Source: SIG653 sp964509125 (GTDB lineage Bacteria; Bacillota; Clostridia; Oscillospirales; CAG-382). Taken from it: a stretch of 38,869 bases of DNA. This document shows positions 24,878 through 32,803 of this stretch, one piece after another. The stretch covers positions 1 to 38,869 of the forward strand of contig CAZDVZ010000019.1 in NCBI GenBank assembly GCA_964509125.1. The letters run 5' to 3'. The position numbers and the translations under genes are program-made. The stretch's first letter is position 1, and the number at the start of each line of letters is the position of its first letter. The notes beneath the pieces are model-generated. The model saw nothing but the letters and a program-made list of their open reading frames with translations. It made no database searches and was not told the origin of the DNA.

Positions 24878-24934
24878 GAGTGGAAAATAGTATGGAAAGT
24901 TGTTTCTAATTTTTTTAACAGACGAGGTATTACA

Positions 24935-27856
24935 ATGTATACACTTGGACTTGATATTGGCTCTACCACAGCTAAAGCTGTTCTCATGGACGGAAACAAT
25001 ATTTTATATCAAACATATCAAAGACACTTTTCAAAAGTACGTGAAAAAGCACTTCAAATCATAAAAACCATAAGCGAAATACACGGAGACATAACGGTTA
25101 AAGTATCAATTTCCGGCTCCTCCGGTCTTGGGCTTGCACAAGGAACAGGAATACCGTTTATACAAGAAGTGTATTCCACTTGTCAAGTGGTGAAAGAAAA
25201 AGAGCCTGACGCATCATGTGTAATTGAACTCGGCGGAGAAGACGCAAAAATCATTTTCTTCGAAGGCGGAATTGACGAGAGGATGAACGGAAGCTGTGCA
25301 GGAGGTACCGGTGCGTTTATAGACCAAATGGCAACTCTTTTAAACGTAACTGCGGATGAATTGGACGAGCTTAGTTTGAACTGCAGTAGGATCTATCCTA
25401 TTGCTTCACGCTGCGGAGTTTTTGCTAAAACTGATATTCAGCCCCTTCTTAACCAAGGAGCAAGGAAAGAAGACATTGCCGCCAGTATTTATCAAGCAGT
25501 AGCGAATCAAACTATTGCAGGACTTGCGCAAGGAAGAATTATTAAGGGCAAAGTCTTGTTTTTAGGCGGACCTCTTTATTATTGCAAAGGCTTGAGAGCA
25601 CGTTTCAAAGAAACATTAAAACTATCCGACGAAAATGCCGTTTTCCCCGAATACGCCCTTTATTCTGTAGCCATGGGTGCATCTATGTATGCAGTATCGT
25701 CAGGTAAGACTTATACGTTAAACGAGCTTGCTGAATGTATTGAAAATGCAAGCAGTATTTCAAAGCCGCAAAACTATCTAAAACCCCTTTTTGAAAATGA
25801 AGAACAATACAAAGAGTTTACTGAACGCCACAACAAGGCTTCAGTCTCTCAGAGAGATATTTCCGCATACCAAGGTGACGCATATTTGGGAATAGACTGC
25901 GGAAGCACAACAACAAAGCTTGTTCTCATTTCAGAAAACGACGAAATTCTTTATTCTTTTTATTCTTCCAACAGGGGCAATCCTGTATCCGTCGTCAAGG
26001 AACAGCTTGAAGTAATATATTCTCTTTGCAGCGACAAAATCAAAATAAAAGGTTCTGCTGCTACGGGATATGGCGAAGAACTTATAAAAAACGCCTTTGG
26101 AGTGGATTTTGGATTGGTTGAAACCATTGCTCACTACACTGCGGCAAAACATTTTATGCCGGATGTAGAATTTATTTTAGATATTGGCGGTCAAGACATA
26201 AAATGTTTTAAAATTAAAAATGGTGCCATTGACAGTATTATGCTTAACGAGGCCTGTTCTTCGGGGTGCGGTTCTTTTCTTGACACATTTGCAAAAGCTA
26301 TGGGTCACTCCATTGAAGAATTTGCAAAAAAAGGTTTGTTCGGAAAACGCCCTGTTGACCTTGGAAGTCGTTGCACGGTATTTATGAACTCGTCGGTAAA
26401 GCAATCACAAAAAGAAGGAGCATCGGTAGAAGATATTTCCGCGGGACTCTCCATAAGTGTTGTTAAAAACGCAATTTACAAAGTTATTCGCGCAGGCTCT
26501 CCTGATGAACTTGGTAAAAACATTGTTGTCCAAGGAGGCACTTTCTACAACGATGCGGTACTTAGAGCTTTTGAACGCGAAATTGGAAGAAATGTTATAA
26601 GACCTTCTACAGCAGGACTTATGGGCGCATTTGGAGCTGCTTTGTTCAGCAAGAAATGTATGAATTCTACGCTCATTTCGCAATCGGGACTTAAAACCTT
26701 TGTTCACACAGCAAAATCGGCGGTTTGCGGCGGTTGTCAAAACCATTGCCACCTTACCATAAACATTTTTGAAAACGGAAAAAAATTCATTTCGGGAAAC
26801 CAATGCGAAAAAGGTGCAGGGATCTCCGACGGAAGACCAACGCTTCCAAACCTTTTTGAATTTAAAAGAAATTATCTTTCCAACCTCCCAAAAGGAGAAA
26901 ACAAAAAAGGTAAAATAGGCTTGCCTCTCACTTTGGGAATGTACGAGCTTTTGCCTCTTTGGGCCACTATTTTTACAGAATTAGGATTTGAAGTTGTTGT
27001 TTCCCGTCCTTCTACAAGAAAGACATACGAAAAAGGCCAGTTTTCTATACCTTCGGACACAGCTTGTTATCCCGCTAAAATAATGCACGGACACTTAGTG
27101 GAGCTTATGGAGGCAGGCGTCGATGGCATTTTTTATCCAAGAATTACATACAACCTTCCCGAAGAAGGAGCAGATAATCGTTACAATTGTCCCGTCGTCG
27201 CATATTACTCCGATCTTCTCAGAGGCAACATGGATGAACTGAAAAACACAAAATTTTTCTGTCCATTCCTTAATATAAACAACAAAAAAGAGTTGGCAAA
27301 AGAGCTTAAAAGCAGGATAGATATTATTTCTACCATCCCCCTAAGGAAAATCAAAGATGCTGTAGAGAAAGGCTTTACGGCGCATGAATCTTTTAGAAAC
27401 GCGGTAAAAGCCGAAGGAGAAAAAGCAATACGTTATGCTAAAACCAACGGCAAAAAAGTAATGATACTTGCAGGTAGACCATACCACATAGATCCCGAAA
27501 TTTGCCACGGCATAGATAAGCTTGCCCTTTCGCTGGGGTTTGTTGTGGTGAGTGAAGACAGTATTTATCACTTAACGTCACCGCAGACAGTTAATGTTCT
27601 AAATCAATGGAGCTATCACTCAAGACTCTACAGGGCTGCGAAATATGCCACCGAACATTCGTACGCGGAGCTTGTTCAACTTGTTTCGTTTGGATGTGGC
27701 ATTGATGCCATTACCACAGATGAAGTGCGCTCTATATTGGAAAAAAACGGTAAGTTTTATACTCAGCTTAAAATTGACGAGATCACTAATTTAGGTGCTG
27801 TAAAAATAAGACTCAGAAGCCTTTTAGGGGCTATTGAAGAAAAGGAGGAAAAATGA
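24935..27856 (+). CDS. Fused double activase of the 2-hydroxyacyl-CoA dehydratase type
   Basis: The 973 residues carry two BadF/HgdC-like ASKHA ATPase repeats followed by a DUF2229-type region. Repeat 1 starts GLDIGSTTAKAVLM and has Cys121 (NGSCAGGTGAF) and Cys160 (ASRCGVFAKTD). Repeat 2 starts LGIDCGSTTTKLVL and has Cys441 (NEACSSGCGSF) and Cys480 (GSRCTVF). In HgdC these two cysteines per subunit share one 4Fe-4S cluster across a homodimer; here the spacing of 39 is the same in both repeats, so the protein is a fused pseudo-dimer. A Cys-rich CGGCQNHCHL follows near residue 600, then the PLTLGMYELLPLWATIF domain and ILAGRPYHIDPEICHG. Such proteins use ATP to inject electrons at very low potential. 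The next gene overlaps its stop codon. The final acceptor is unknown. Confidence 0.92.
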   Translation: MYTLGLDIGSTTAKAVLMDGNNILYQTYQRHFSKVREKALQIIKTISEIHGDITVKVSISGSSGLGLAQGTGIPFIQEVYSTCQVVKEKEPDASCVIELGGEDAKIIFFEGGIDERMNGSCAGGTGAFIDQMATLLNVTADELDELSLNCSRIYPIASRCGVFAKTDIQPLLNQGARKEDIAASIYQAVANQTIAGLAQGRIIKGKVLFLGGPLYYCKGLRARFKETLKLSDENAVFPEYALYSVAMGASMYAVSSGKTYTLNELAECIENASSISKPQNYLKPLFENEEQYKEFTERHNKASVSQRDISAYQGDAYLGIDCGSTTTKLVLISENDEILYSFYSSNRGNPVSVVKEQLEVIYSLCSDKIKIKGSAATGYGEELIKNAFGVDFGLVETIAHYTAAKHFMPDVEFILDIGGQDIKCFKIKNGAIDSIMLNEACSSGCGSFLDTFAKAMGHSIEEFAKKGLFGKRPVDLGSRCTVFMNSSVKQSQKEGASVEDISAGLSISVVKNAIYKVIRAGSPDELGKNIVVQGGTFYNDAVLRAFEREIGRNVIRPSTAGLMGAFGAALFSKKCMNSTLISQSGLKTFVHTAKSAVCGGCQNHCHLTINIFENGKKFISGNQCEKGAGISDGRPTLPNLFEFKRNYLSNLPKGENKKGKIGLPLTLGMYELLPLWATIFTELGFEVVVSRPSTRKTYEKGQFSIPSDTACYPAKIMHGHLVELMEAGVDGIFYPRITYNLPEEGADNRYNCPVVAYYSDLLRGNMDELKNTKFFCPFLNINNKKELAKELKSRIDIISTIPLRKIKDAVEKGFTAHESFRNAVKAEGEKAIRYAKTNGKKVMILAGRPYHIDPEICHGIDKLALSLGFVVVSEDSIYHLTSPQTVNVLNQWSYHSRLYRAAKYATEHSYAELVQLVSFGCGIDAITTDEVRSILEKNGKFYTQLKIDEITNLGAVKIRLRSLLGAIEEKEEK

Positions 27857-29136
27857 TGGAAGAAAAAAGTTATGTTTCTTTTACAGAAGAAATGAAAAAA
27901 GATTATACCATCCTTGTTCCGAATATGCTTTCAATGCATTTTAAGCTCATCATGAAAATTTTGGGTAAATATGGGTATAAAACCGAGCTTCTTACAACCG
28001 AAGGGCCTGAAATTGCGGAAACGGGATTGAAATATGTACATAACGACACCTGCTACCCCGCCCTTCTCGTTATCGGTCAATTCATCCACGCTTTACAAAG
28101 CGGAAAATATGATGTTAACAAAACCGCACTCATTTATTTTCAAACAGGTGGAGGTTGTAGAGCATCAAACTATGTTTCTCTTTTAAGAAAAGCTTTAAAA
28201 AAAGCAGGTTTGGAACAAGTCCCTGTAGTCGCTTTCAGCTTTGCAGGAATCGAAAAGCATCCCGGCTTCAATATAGGGCTTCCCATACTTCACAGGATGT
28301 TATATGCCGTGTTATACGGCGATCTCCTTATGTCTCTTGTAAACCAATGCAAGCCATACGAAATTACAAAGGGTGACAGCGAATCTCTCGCGGAAACAAT
28401 TTGTGAAGAGATCGCTACCCTCATGGACAAAGAAGGCGTTTCCTTCCGACAAGTCAAGAAAAAAAGCAAAGAAATCATAAACAGATTTGCCAATATCCCC
28501 ATGAAGAAGGTGGAGAAAGTCAAAGTAGGCATCGTGGGAGAAATCTACGTTAAATTTTCCCCGTTGGGAAATAATAATCTGGAAAAGTTTCTTGTTGAAG
28601 AAGGTGCAGAGGTAGTTATACCCGGATTGTACGATTTTCTTCTTTACTGCATCTACAACGGCGTTATTGATAACGATCTTTACGGTGAGAAAAAAACAAA
28701 TGCAGTTGTCATGAAGCTGGCAACCAAAATCCTTGTCAGGTTTCAGAGAAAGCTCAGCGAGATCGTTGAAGCAGATGGAAGATTTACCCCGCCCACCGTC
28801 TTTACACAACTTCTAAAATATATGGACGATACATACATTGGAATAGGCACTAAAATGGGCGAAGGATGGCTTTTGCCGGCAGAAATGCTTGAGCTCTATC
28901 ACAGCGGTGTTAAAAATATTGTATGCGCTCAACCTTTTGGATGCCTTCCAAACCATATTTGCGGTAAAGGTGTTATGAAACCTTTAAAAGACAAAAATCC
29001 CGACATCAATATTGTAGCTATTGACTACGATCCGGGCGCGACAAGAGTTAATCAGGAAAACAGAATAAAACTCATGCTCGCAAACGCAAGAAATGAATTT
29101 TCAGTTCCCGAAAAGAAATTTGAAGTGAAACTTTAA
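27853..29136 (+). CDS. HgdB-like/DUF2229 partner of the activase
   Basis: The 427 residues show VPNMLSMHFKLIMKILGKYG, YVHNDTCYPALLVIGQFIHA, YFQTGGGCRASNYVSLLR and CAQPFGCLPNHICGKGVMK. These match the C-terminal, HgdB-like part of the ~1,400-residue activase proteins found as single chains in many anaerobes. Conserved cysteines in three of these motifs are candidates for Fe-S cluster ligands. Here the part is a separate gene overlapping the 973-residue gene by ATGA, with AAAGGAGG 4 bases before ATG 27853; ATG 27856 is equally possible. The pair most likely forms a stable complex. Function beyond ATP-driven reduction is not established. Confidence 0.88.
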   Translation: MMEEKSYVSFTEEMKKDYTILVPNMLSMHFKLIMKILGKYGYKTELLTTEGPEIAETGLKYVHNDTCYPALLVIGQFIHALQSGKYDVNKTALIYFQTGGGCRASNYVSLLRKALKKAGLEQVPVVAFSFAGIEKHPGFNIGLPILHRMLYAVLYGDLLMSLVNQCKPYEITKGDSESLAETICEEIATLMDKEGVSFRQVKKKSKEIINRFANIPMKKVEKVKVGIVGEIYVKFSPLGNNNLEKFLVEEGAEVVIPGLYDFLLYCIYNGVIDNDLYGEKKTNAVVMKLATKILVRFQRKLSEIVEADGRFTPPTVFTQLLKYMDDTYIGIGTKMGEGWLLPAEMLELYHSGVKNIVCAQPFGCLPNHICGKGVMKPLKDKNPDINIVAIDYDPGATRVNQENRIKLMLANARNEFSVPEKKFEVKL

Positions 29137-29252
29137 TTAACATTTTTTTACCATTGCTTTATACATTTCACATAAAAAAACGGTTGTCCATGTCAACAAA
29201 TGGGGGAATAACGACGAATTTAAGTTTAACTGATTTTTTTACGGCTTTAGTA

Positions 29253-29281
29253 TTGACTTTTGTGCCATTTTGTAATATAAT
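29253..29281 (+). promoter_or_regulatory. Promoter of the zinc-ribbon protein gene
   Basis: TTGACT (29253-29258), a 17-base spacer and TATAAT (29276-29281). AAAGGAG (29332-29338) and ATG (29347) follow. The preceding 110 bases after the HgdB-like gene hold no clear terminator. Confidence 0.9.
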
Positions 29282-29346
29282 ATGGGTGTAAAATTTTAAA
29301 AGTTGTTATAAACTTTTGAAAAATAAATTATAAAGGAGTATCAATT

Positions 29347-31074
29347 ATGAATTGTCCAAATTGTGGAACAAACAATGTTGACAATGCTTCCCATTGCATG
29401 GCTTGCGGTTCACCCATGCGTGAATTTAACAGCACTGCAGAACAAACTAATCAAAACCAAAACGTTGGTGACAAAATTAAAGGAATCACTAAAGCTTCAT
29501 TTTTCAAACCGTTGTGCTTGGGTGTAGTTGCCATAGTAGCTGTTATTATCCTTATTTCCATCTTTTCGTCTTTATTATCAGGCGATAGATTCGTCCTTAG
29601 ACAAAACATCTTTTCTTCGTATAAAGTAGACGATACAACACATTTCACCGCAAACGGTAAAGAAATATACAGCACAGAAAATTATATCAGAGACACAGAA
29701 TACAATTTAGATCGTAGCATACGTTACCACATCGAGTATTCCGAAAATCCGTATGAAGATGAAGATTATGAAGATGAAGGCGGCACACTTTATTATATGA
29801 CATCAAAGAAGTGCGAAGCTACCTCCATTACAAATGCAGCTTACATCAAGTACGTTTCTGATGATGGCAAAATTATTTACTACACAGATCCCGACGGCAA
29901 TATTTATCAATATTCCAAGGGAGACAAAGAAGGAACAAAAGTAGATTTCGATCCCGAAACAATGAGCATTGAAGCATATGCATGTTCCCCCAATGGTAAA
30001 TATTTAGTATTTGCAGTAATGGATGTTGAAAAATCAAACGATTCCACAGAAGTAGATTATGCAACCTACGATGGTTTAACTTCATCAGCAGACTCCGGTA
30101 GCGATGACGAGGAAGACTATGACGTTACAACTTATATCTATTCCAACGGAAAAACCGAAATTTTAGAAGGCGCTGAAAACTTCTTACCTTTGAGCGTCAC
30201 TGACAACGGCAAAAAGCTGTATGGTGGCACGTATAATCCCGAAAAAGGAGAAACAAAGGTCTACTCTTTTGTAAAGAATGAGAAGGGCGAAAACATTGTT
30301 ACCCTCGCCGGAAAGATGGATAGCTACACTTTCAGTTTCAACACAGACCGAACAGAAATGCTTTTTGTAAATGACGGCGATACATATTTGTGCCGCGACT
30401 TTGGAACAAAACAAAAGTTAGGCAAAGGAACATGGACCCCTGTATCTTCCGCAAATGCAGTTGCACTCGAAAGCTTTACTGACATTTTCTATCGTAAATA
30501 CGAATCAAGCGACGAAGACTATGAATTAAAATTCATTAAAAACAACTTGGATATCATTGACGTTAAAAAATTTGATGGTGGTGCAGTTTCCAACGATGCA
30601 GGCGATACAATTTACTTTTCAGATGGCGGAGACCTTTACGTTGTAACAGAAAGCAACATGGATGAATCCATCAAAATCGCTTCTGACATTTCAGATGTTG
30701 CATTTACAGAAGACGGCAAATATGTATACTTCATCAACGATGATGATGAACTTTATGTTGTTAAAAACTTTAAAGCTGACAAAAAAGAAAAAATCAAAAT
30801 CGATGATGCTTATTCATTATACATAACCTCAGACGAAGAGCTCATTGTTAAAGCCGATAGATCTGACAACACAGGAGAATTTGTACTCTACTGCTGCAAA
30901 GGTACAAAAATTGAAAAAATAGCAGAAGATGTTAAATCCGTATCTGTTTACGGTAACAACCTCTACTACGAAGACAACTATGATGCAAAAGAAAGCGGCG
31001 ATGAAACCGTTACACTTCACATCAGAAAATCAGGCACAAAATTCTACGATCCCATTGAGGATGTTGATTATTAA
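29347..31074 (+). CDS. Zinc-ribbon, membrane-anchored, probable beta-propeller protein
   Basis: The 575 residues start with a CxxC...CxxC zinc ribbon (CPNCGTNNVDNASHCMACGS, Cys3/6/18/21). A short linker and one membrane helix at about residues 57-78 (LCLGVVAIVAVIILISIFSS) follow. The rest, probably outside, is a chain of strand-rich repeats such as DGKIIYYTDPDGNIYQYSKG, NGKYLVFAVMD, AGDTIYFSDGGDLYVV and DGKYVYFINDDDELYVV. These resemble WD40/TolB-like or DUF5050 propeller blades. Acidic stretches are frequent (EDEDYEDEGG). It has its own promoter and a very strong terminator, so it is a single-gene unit. A sensor or envelope-scaffold role is only a guess. Confidence 0.82.
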   Translation: MNCPNCGTNNVDNASHCMACGSPMREFNSTAEQTNQNQNVGDKIKGITKASFFKPLCLGVVAIVAVIILISIFSSLLSGDRFVLRQNIFSSYKVDDTTHFTANGKEIYSTENYIRDTEYNLDRSIRYHIEYSENPYEDEDYEDEGGTLYYMTSKKCEATSITNAAYIKYVSDDGKIIYYTDPDGNIYQYSKGDKEGTKVDFDPETMSIEAYACSPNGKYLVFAVMDVEKSNDSTEVDYATYDGLTSSADSGSDDEEDYDVTTYIYSNGKTEILEGAENFLPLSVTDNGKKLYGGTYNPEKGETKVYSFVKNEKGENIVTLAGKMDSYTFSFNTDRTEMLFVNDGDTYLCRDFGTKQKLGKGTWTPVSSANAVALESFTDIFYRKYESSDEDYELKFIKNNLDIIDVKKFDGGAVSNDAGDTIYFSDGGDLYVVTESNMDESIKIASDISDVAFTEDGKYVYFINDDDELYVVKNFKADKKEKIKIDDAYSLYITSDEELIVKADRSDNTGEFVLYCCKGTKIEKIAEDVKSVSVYGNNLYYEDNYDAKESGDETVTLHIRKSGTKFYDPIEDVDY

Positions 31075-31115
31075 TATCAAAACTTTTTCCAACACTGAGA
31101 ATGGTTTTAACTTTA

Positions 31116-31147
31116 AAAGCCAAGGTACTTCGGTACTTTGGCTTTTT
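31116..31147 (+). terminator. Terminator of the zinc-ribbon gene
   Basis: AAAGCCAAGGTAC (31116-31128) and GTACTTTGGCTTT (31133-31145) pair around a UUCG-type tetraloop, with a T run at the 3' end. The loop and 13-pair stem make it one of the strongest in the window. Confidence 0.95.
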
Positions 31148-31170
31148 CACGTTTAAATTTCAATAATAAA

Positions 31171-31232
31171 ATCCCCCCCGAATTGAAGCATTTTAAACAT
31201 AAAAGTACCAAATACTAAAAATCGAGGGAGAT
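31171..31232 (-). terminator. Possible terminator of thiT
   Basis: On the minus strand, arms around CTCCCTCGA and TTCGGGGGGGA can pair (with G-U pairs) over a long AT-rich loop, then ATTTTATTATTG follows. Located 28 bases past the thiT stop. The long loop makes it a weak candidate. Confidence 0.4.
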
Positions 31233-31259
31233 AAAATATTTTTTTATTAAAAATACAAA

Positions 31260-31946
31260 CTATTTTTGCTTTTTAAATTCGGGCAAGAGAGAAGCGACAA
31301 AAAAAGCTGCAATGGCGGTTAAAATAATCTCCGGGATCATATACAATCCATTATAAAAAACAGAGTAGATCCACGCAAGAGACGTTCCGCTAAACCTTTC
31401 CAGAACAACCTCACCTATGGCATAAAAGCCCTCTTGAGAGAAAAACCATTCCGCCCACGTACCAAAGAAAATAGCACCTGAGACGATATGCACAACATAG
31501 CGAAGAGTCAACGCAAAAATACTGCAAACAGAAAGTCCCAAAGCTTTGTTTTTAAATTTATTTCTAAACACACCCGACAAACCAATGACGGTATATGCTA
31601 AAATATAATCCAAAAAACAAACTAACAATGCCTTCCAAACTATCATTTGTTCTTCTCCGGGCATAAAAAACGCAGACACAGTTTTAAATCCTAAAAAAAT
31701 CTGAATAACCGAATAACAAAACGAAGTGAATATCCCTTGCATCGTACCATACATATACCCTATTAAAACAATAGGTAACATACTGACAATGGTGATTCTA
31801 CCGCCAAATGGCAGTTCAAGAGGCACAAATGAAGATATGATCTCCAAAGCTGAGGCAACGCCAAGCATGACTGCACTTACAACCAGCCTTCTTATTGTGT
31901 CCTTTCTGTCTTTTCTCTGATGACTTTCGTCTGTTGATTTTTTCAT
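31260..31946 (-). CDS. thiT: Thiamine transporter S-component ThiT
   Basis: Substrate-binding membrane subunit of an ECF-type thiamine importer. Its 228 residues span about six helices. VPLELPFGGRITIVSMLPIV, with a GYMYGTMQGIFTSFCYSVIQ segment, and the later LRYVVHIVSGAIFFGTWAEW match ThiT. In the family these loop regions carry thiamine-binding residues. The TPP riboswitch directly upstream strongly supports the substrate. EcfA/EcfT energising subunits are not in this window and are probably shared. AAGGAGG lies 8 bases before ATG 31946. Confidence 0.95.
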   Translation of the reverse strand: MKKSTDESHQRKDRKDTIRRLVVSAVMLGVASALEIISSFVPLELPFGGRITIVSMLPIVLIGYMYGTMQGIFTSFCYSVIQIFLGFKTVSAFFMPGEEQMIVWKALLVCFLDYILAYTVIGLSGVFRNKFKNKALGLSVCSIFALTLRYVVHIVSGAIFFGTWAEWFFSQEGFYAIGEVVLERFSGTSLAWIYSVFYNGLYMIPEIILTAIAAFFVASLLPEFKKQK

Positions 31947-31965
31947 AAAACCAACCTCCTTATGT

Positions 31966-31996
31966 AAAAAAATACGCCAACGGAAAAGTTGGCGTA
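31966..31996 (-). terminator. Riboswitch-linked terminator of thiT
   Basis: On the minus strand, TACGCCAAC and GTTGGCGTA (31973-31996 overall) form a 9-pair hairpin with a TTTTCC loop, followed by seven T. It sits between the TPP aptamer and the thiT ribosome site, where thiamine pyrophosphate binding would favour termination. Confidence 0.93.
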
Positions 31997-32013
31997 GTAA
32001 GACTTTACATAAC

Positions 32014-32106
32014 TGAAATTCCCTACGACGGCATTATCCGTATCAGGTTTAACGGGTTCAGAACATAGTTCTGTCTCAGCCGAAAAAATCAGCACCCCTA
32101 TTTCTG
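32014..32106 (-). promoter_or_regulatory. TPP riboswitch (thi box)
   Basis: On the minus strand the conserved aptamer reads GGGGTGC, then CTGAGA, then ACCCGTTAAACCTGATACGG, then ATAATGCCGTCGTAGGGAA. These are the canonical thi-box elements, including the pyrimidine- and pyrophosphate-sensing helices. The P1 stem is GAAAT/ATTTC flanking them. TPP binding should end transcription at 31966-31996 and switch off thiT. The block just upstream of the aptamer (ATTGCCAACA) matches the 5' arm of the terminator and might pair with its 3' arm as an antiterminator (inference). Confidence 0.97.
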
Positions 32107-32117
32107 TTGGCAATAAC

Positions 32118-32146
32118 ATTCTAACACATTTATAATCTTTTGTCAA
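32118..32146 (-). promoter_or_regulatory. thiT promoter
   Basis: On the minus strand: TTGACA, a 17-base spacer and TAGAAT (-10 over 32118-32123), near consensus. The -35 box begins only a few bases after the stop codon of the upstream gene at 32150. Confidence 0.9.
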
Positions 32147-32149
32147 GCA

Positions 32150-32800
32150 CTATTTTATAAGTTTTTCCATAGCCTCTTCAACCATTTCATCGCTAACAGC
32201 AGAATTGCTTATTTGGGACGGAGCATATCTCGAAACGGTGTAAAGCCGGAATATCTGCGGATAAGGACATTCCCCCACTATATTTTCGTTTTCCAACGCT
32301 GTATTAGAACCTTTAAACGTCATACCTTTTTTCACACGTTTTACAATGTACTTTGTGTAGATATAACGTATTTTCCACGGATTGTTTGGTTCCTCGTTCC
32401 ATTTTATACGATCTTTTCCAAAATCTCTATTTTTACCCTTCTTTTTACCCCACGAAGGGAAACTGAAGCTGAGACTGTCCGTTCCTTTCATTCGCCAATT
32501 ATTTTCAGAAATACCAAGCTTTTTCTTTATTTTTCTAACTGTATTTTTCCATGATGTTTTAACACGGTCAAATACTTTTTTTAAAGCCGGCTTTAATATG
32601 ATCTCCATGGAAAACTTGAGAGATTTATAATAAAACCAAACGGCCAAAAAACAAAAACCAAACCCTAATATTTCCAAAAAATCTACTGCGTTTTCATCTT
32701 TGGGAAACTTTTTCAGCCAAAGCAAAACAACACCTATGGCAACAGATACAATAGCTCGCCACAGATTTTTCTGCGATTTTTTATCTCTTTTAATTAACAT
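32150..32800 (-). CDS. Two-helix membrane protein at the end of the DUF58 operon
   Basis: The 216 residues have two helices near the N-terminus (AIVSVAIGVVLLWL, FLEILGFGFCFLAVWFYY) and a long basic cytoplasmic tail (KKVFDRVKTSWKNTVRKIKK, then KKGKNRDFGKDRIKW). The C-terminal 60 residues (KGSNTALENENIVGECPYPQ) resemble the C-terminal region of DUF4129-type proteins that often follow MoxR-DUF58 genes, but the match is loose. It begins 3 bases after the DUF58 gene ends. No terminator lies between it and the thiT promoter. Confidence 0.78.
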   Translation of the reverse strand: MLIKRDKKSQKNLWRAIVSVAIGVVLLWLKKFPKDENAVDFLEILGFGFCFLAVWFYYKSLKFSMEIILKPALKKVFDRVKTSWKNTVRKIKKKLGISENNWRMKGTDSLSFSFPSWGKKKGKNRDFGKDRIKWNEEPNNPWKIRYIYTKYIVKRVKKGMTFKGSNTALENENIVGECPYPQIFRLYTVSRYAPSQISNSAVSDEMVEEAMEKLIK

Positions 32801-32803
32801 ATC

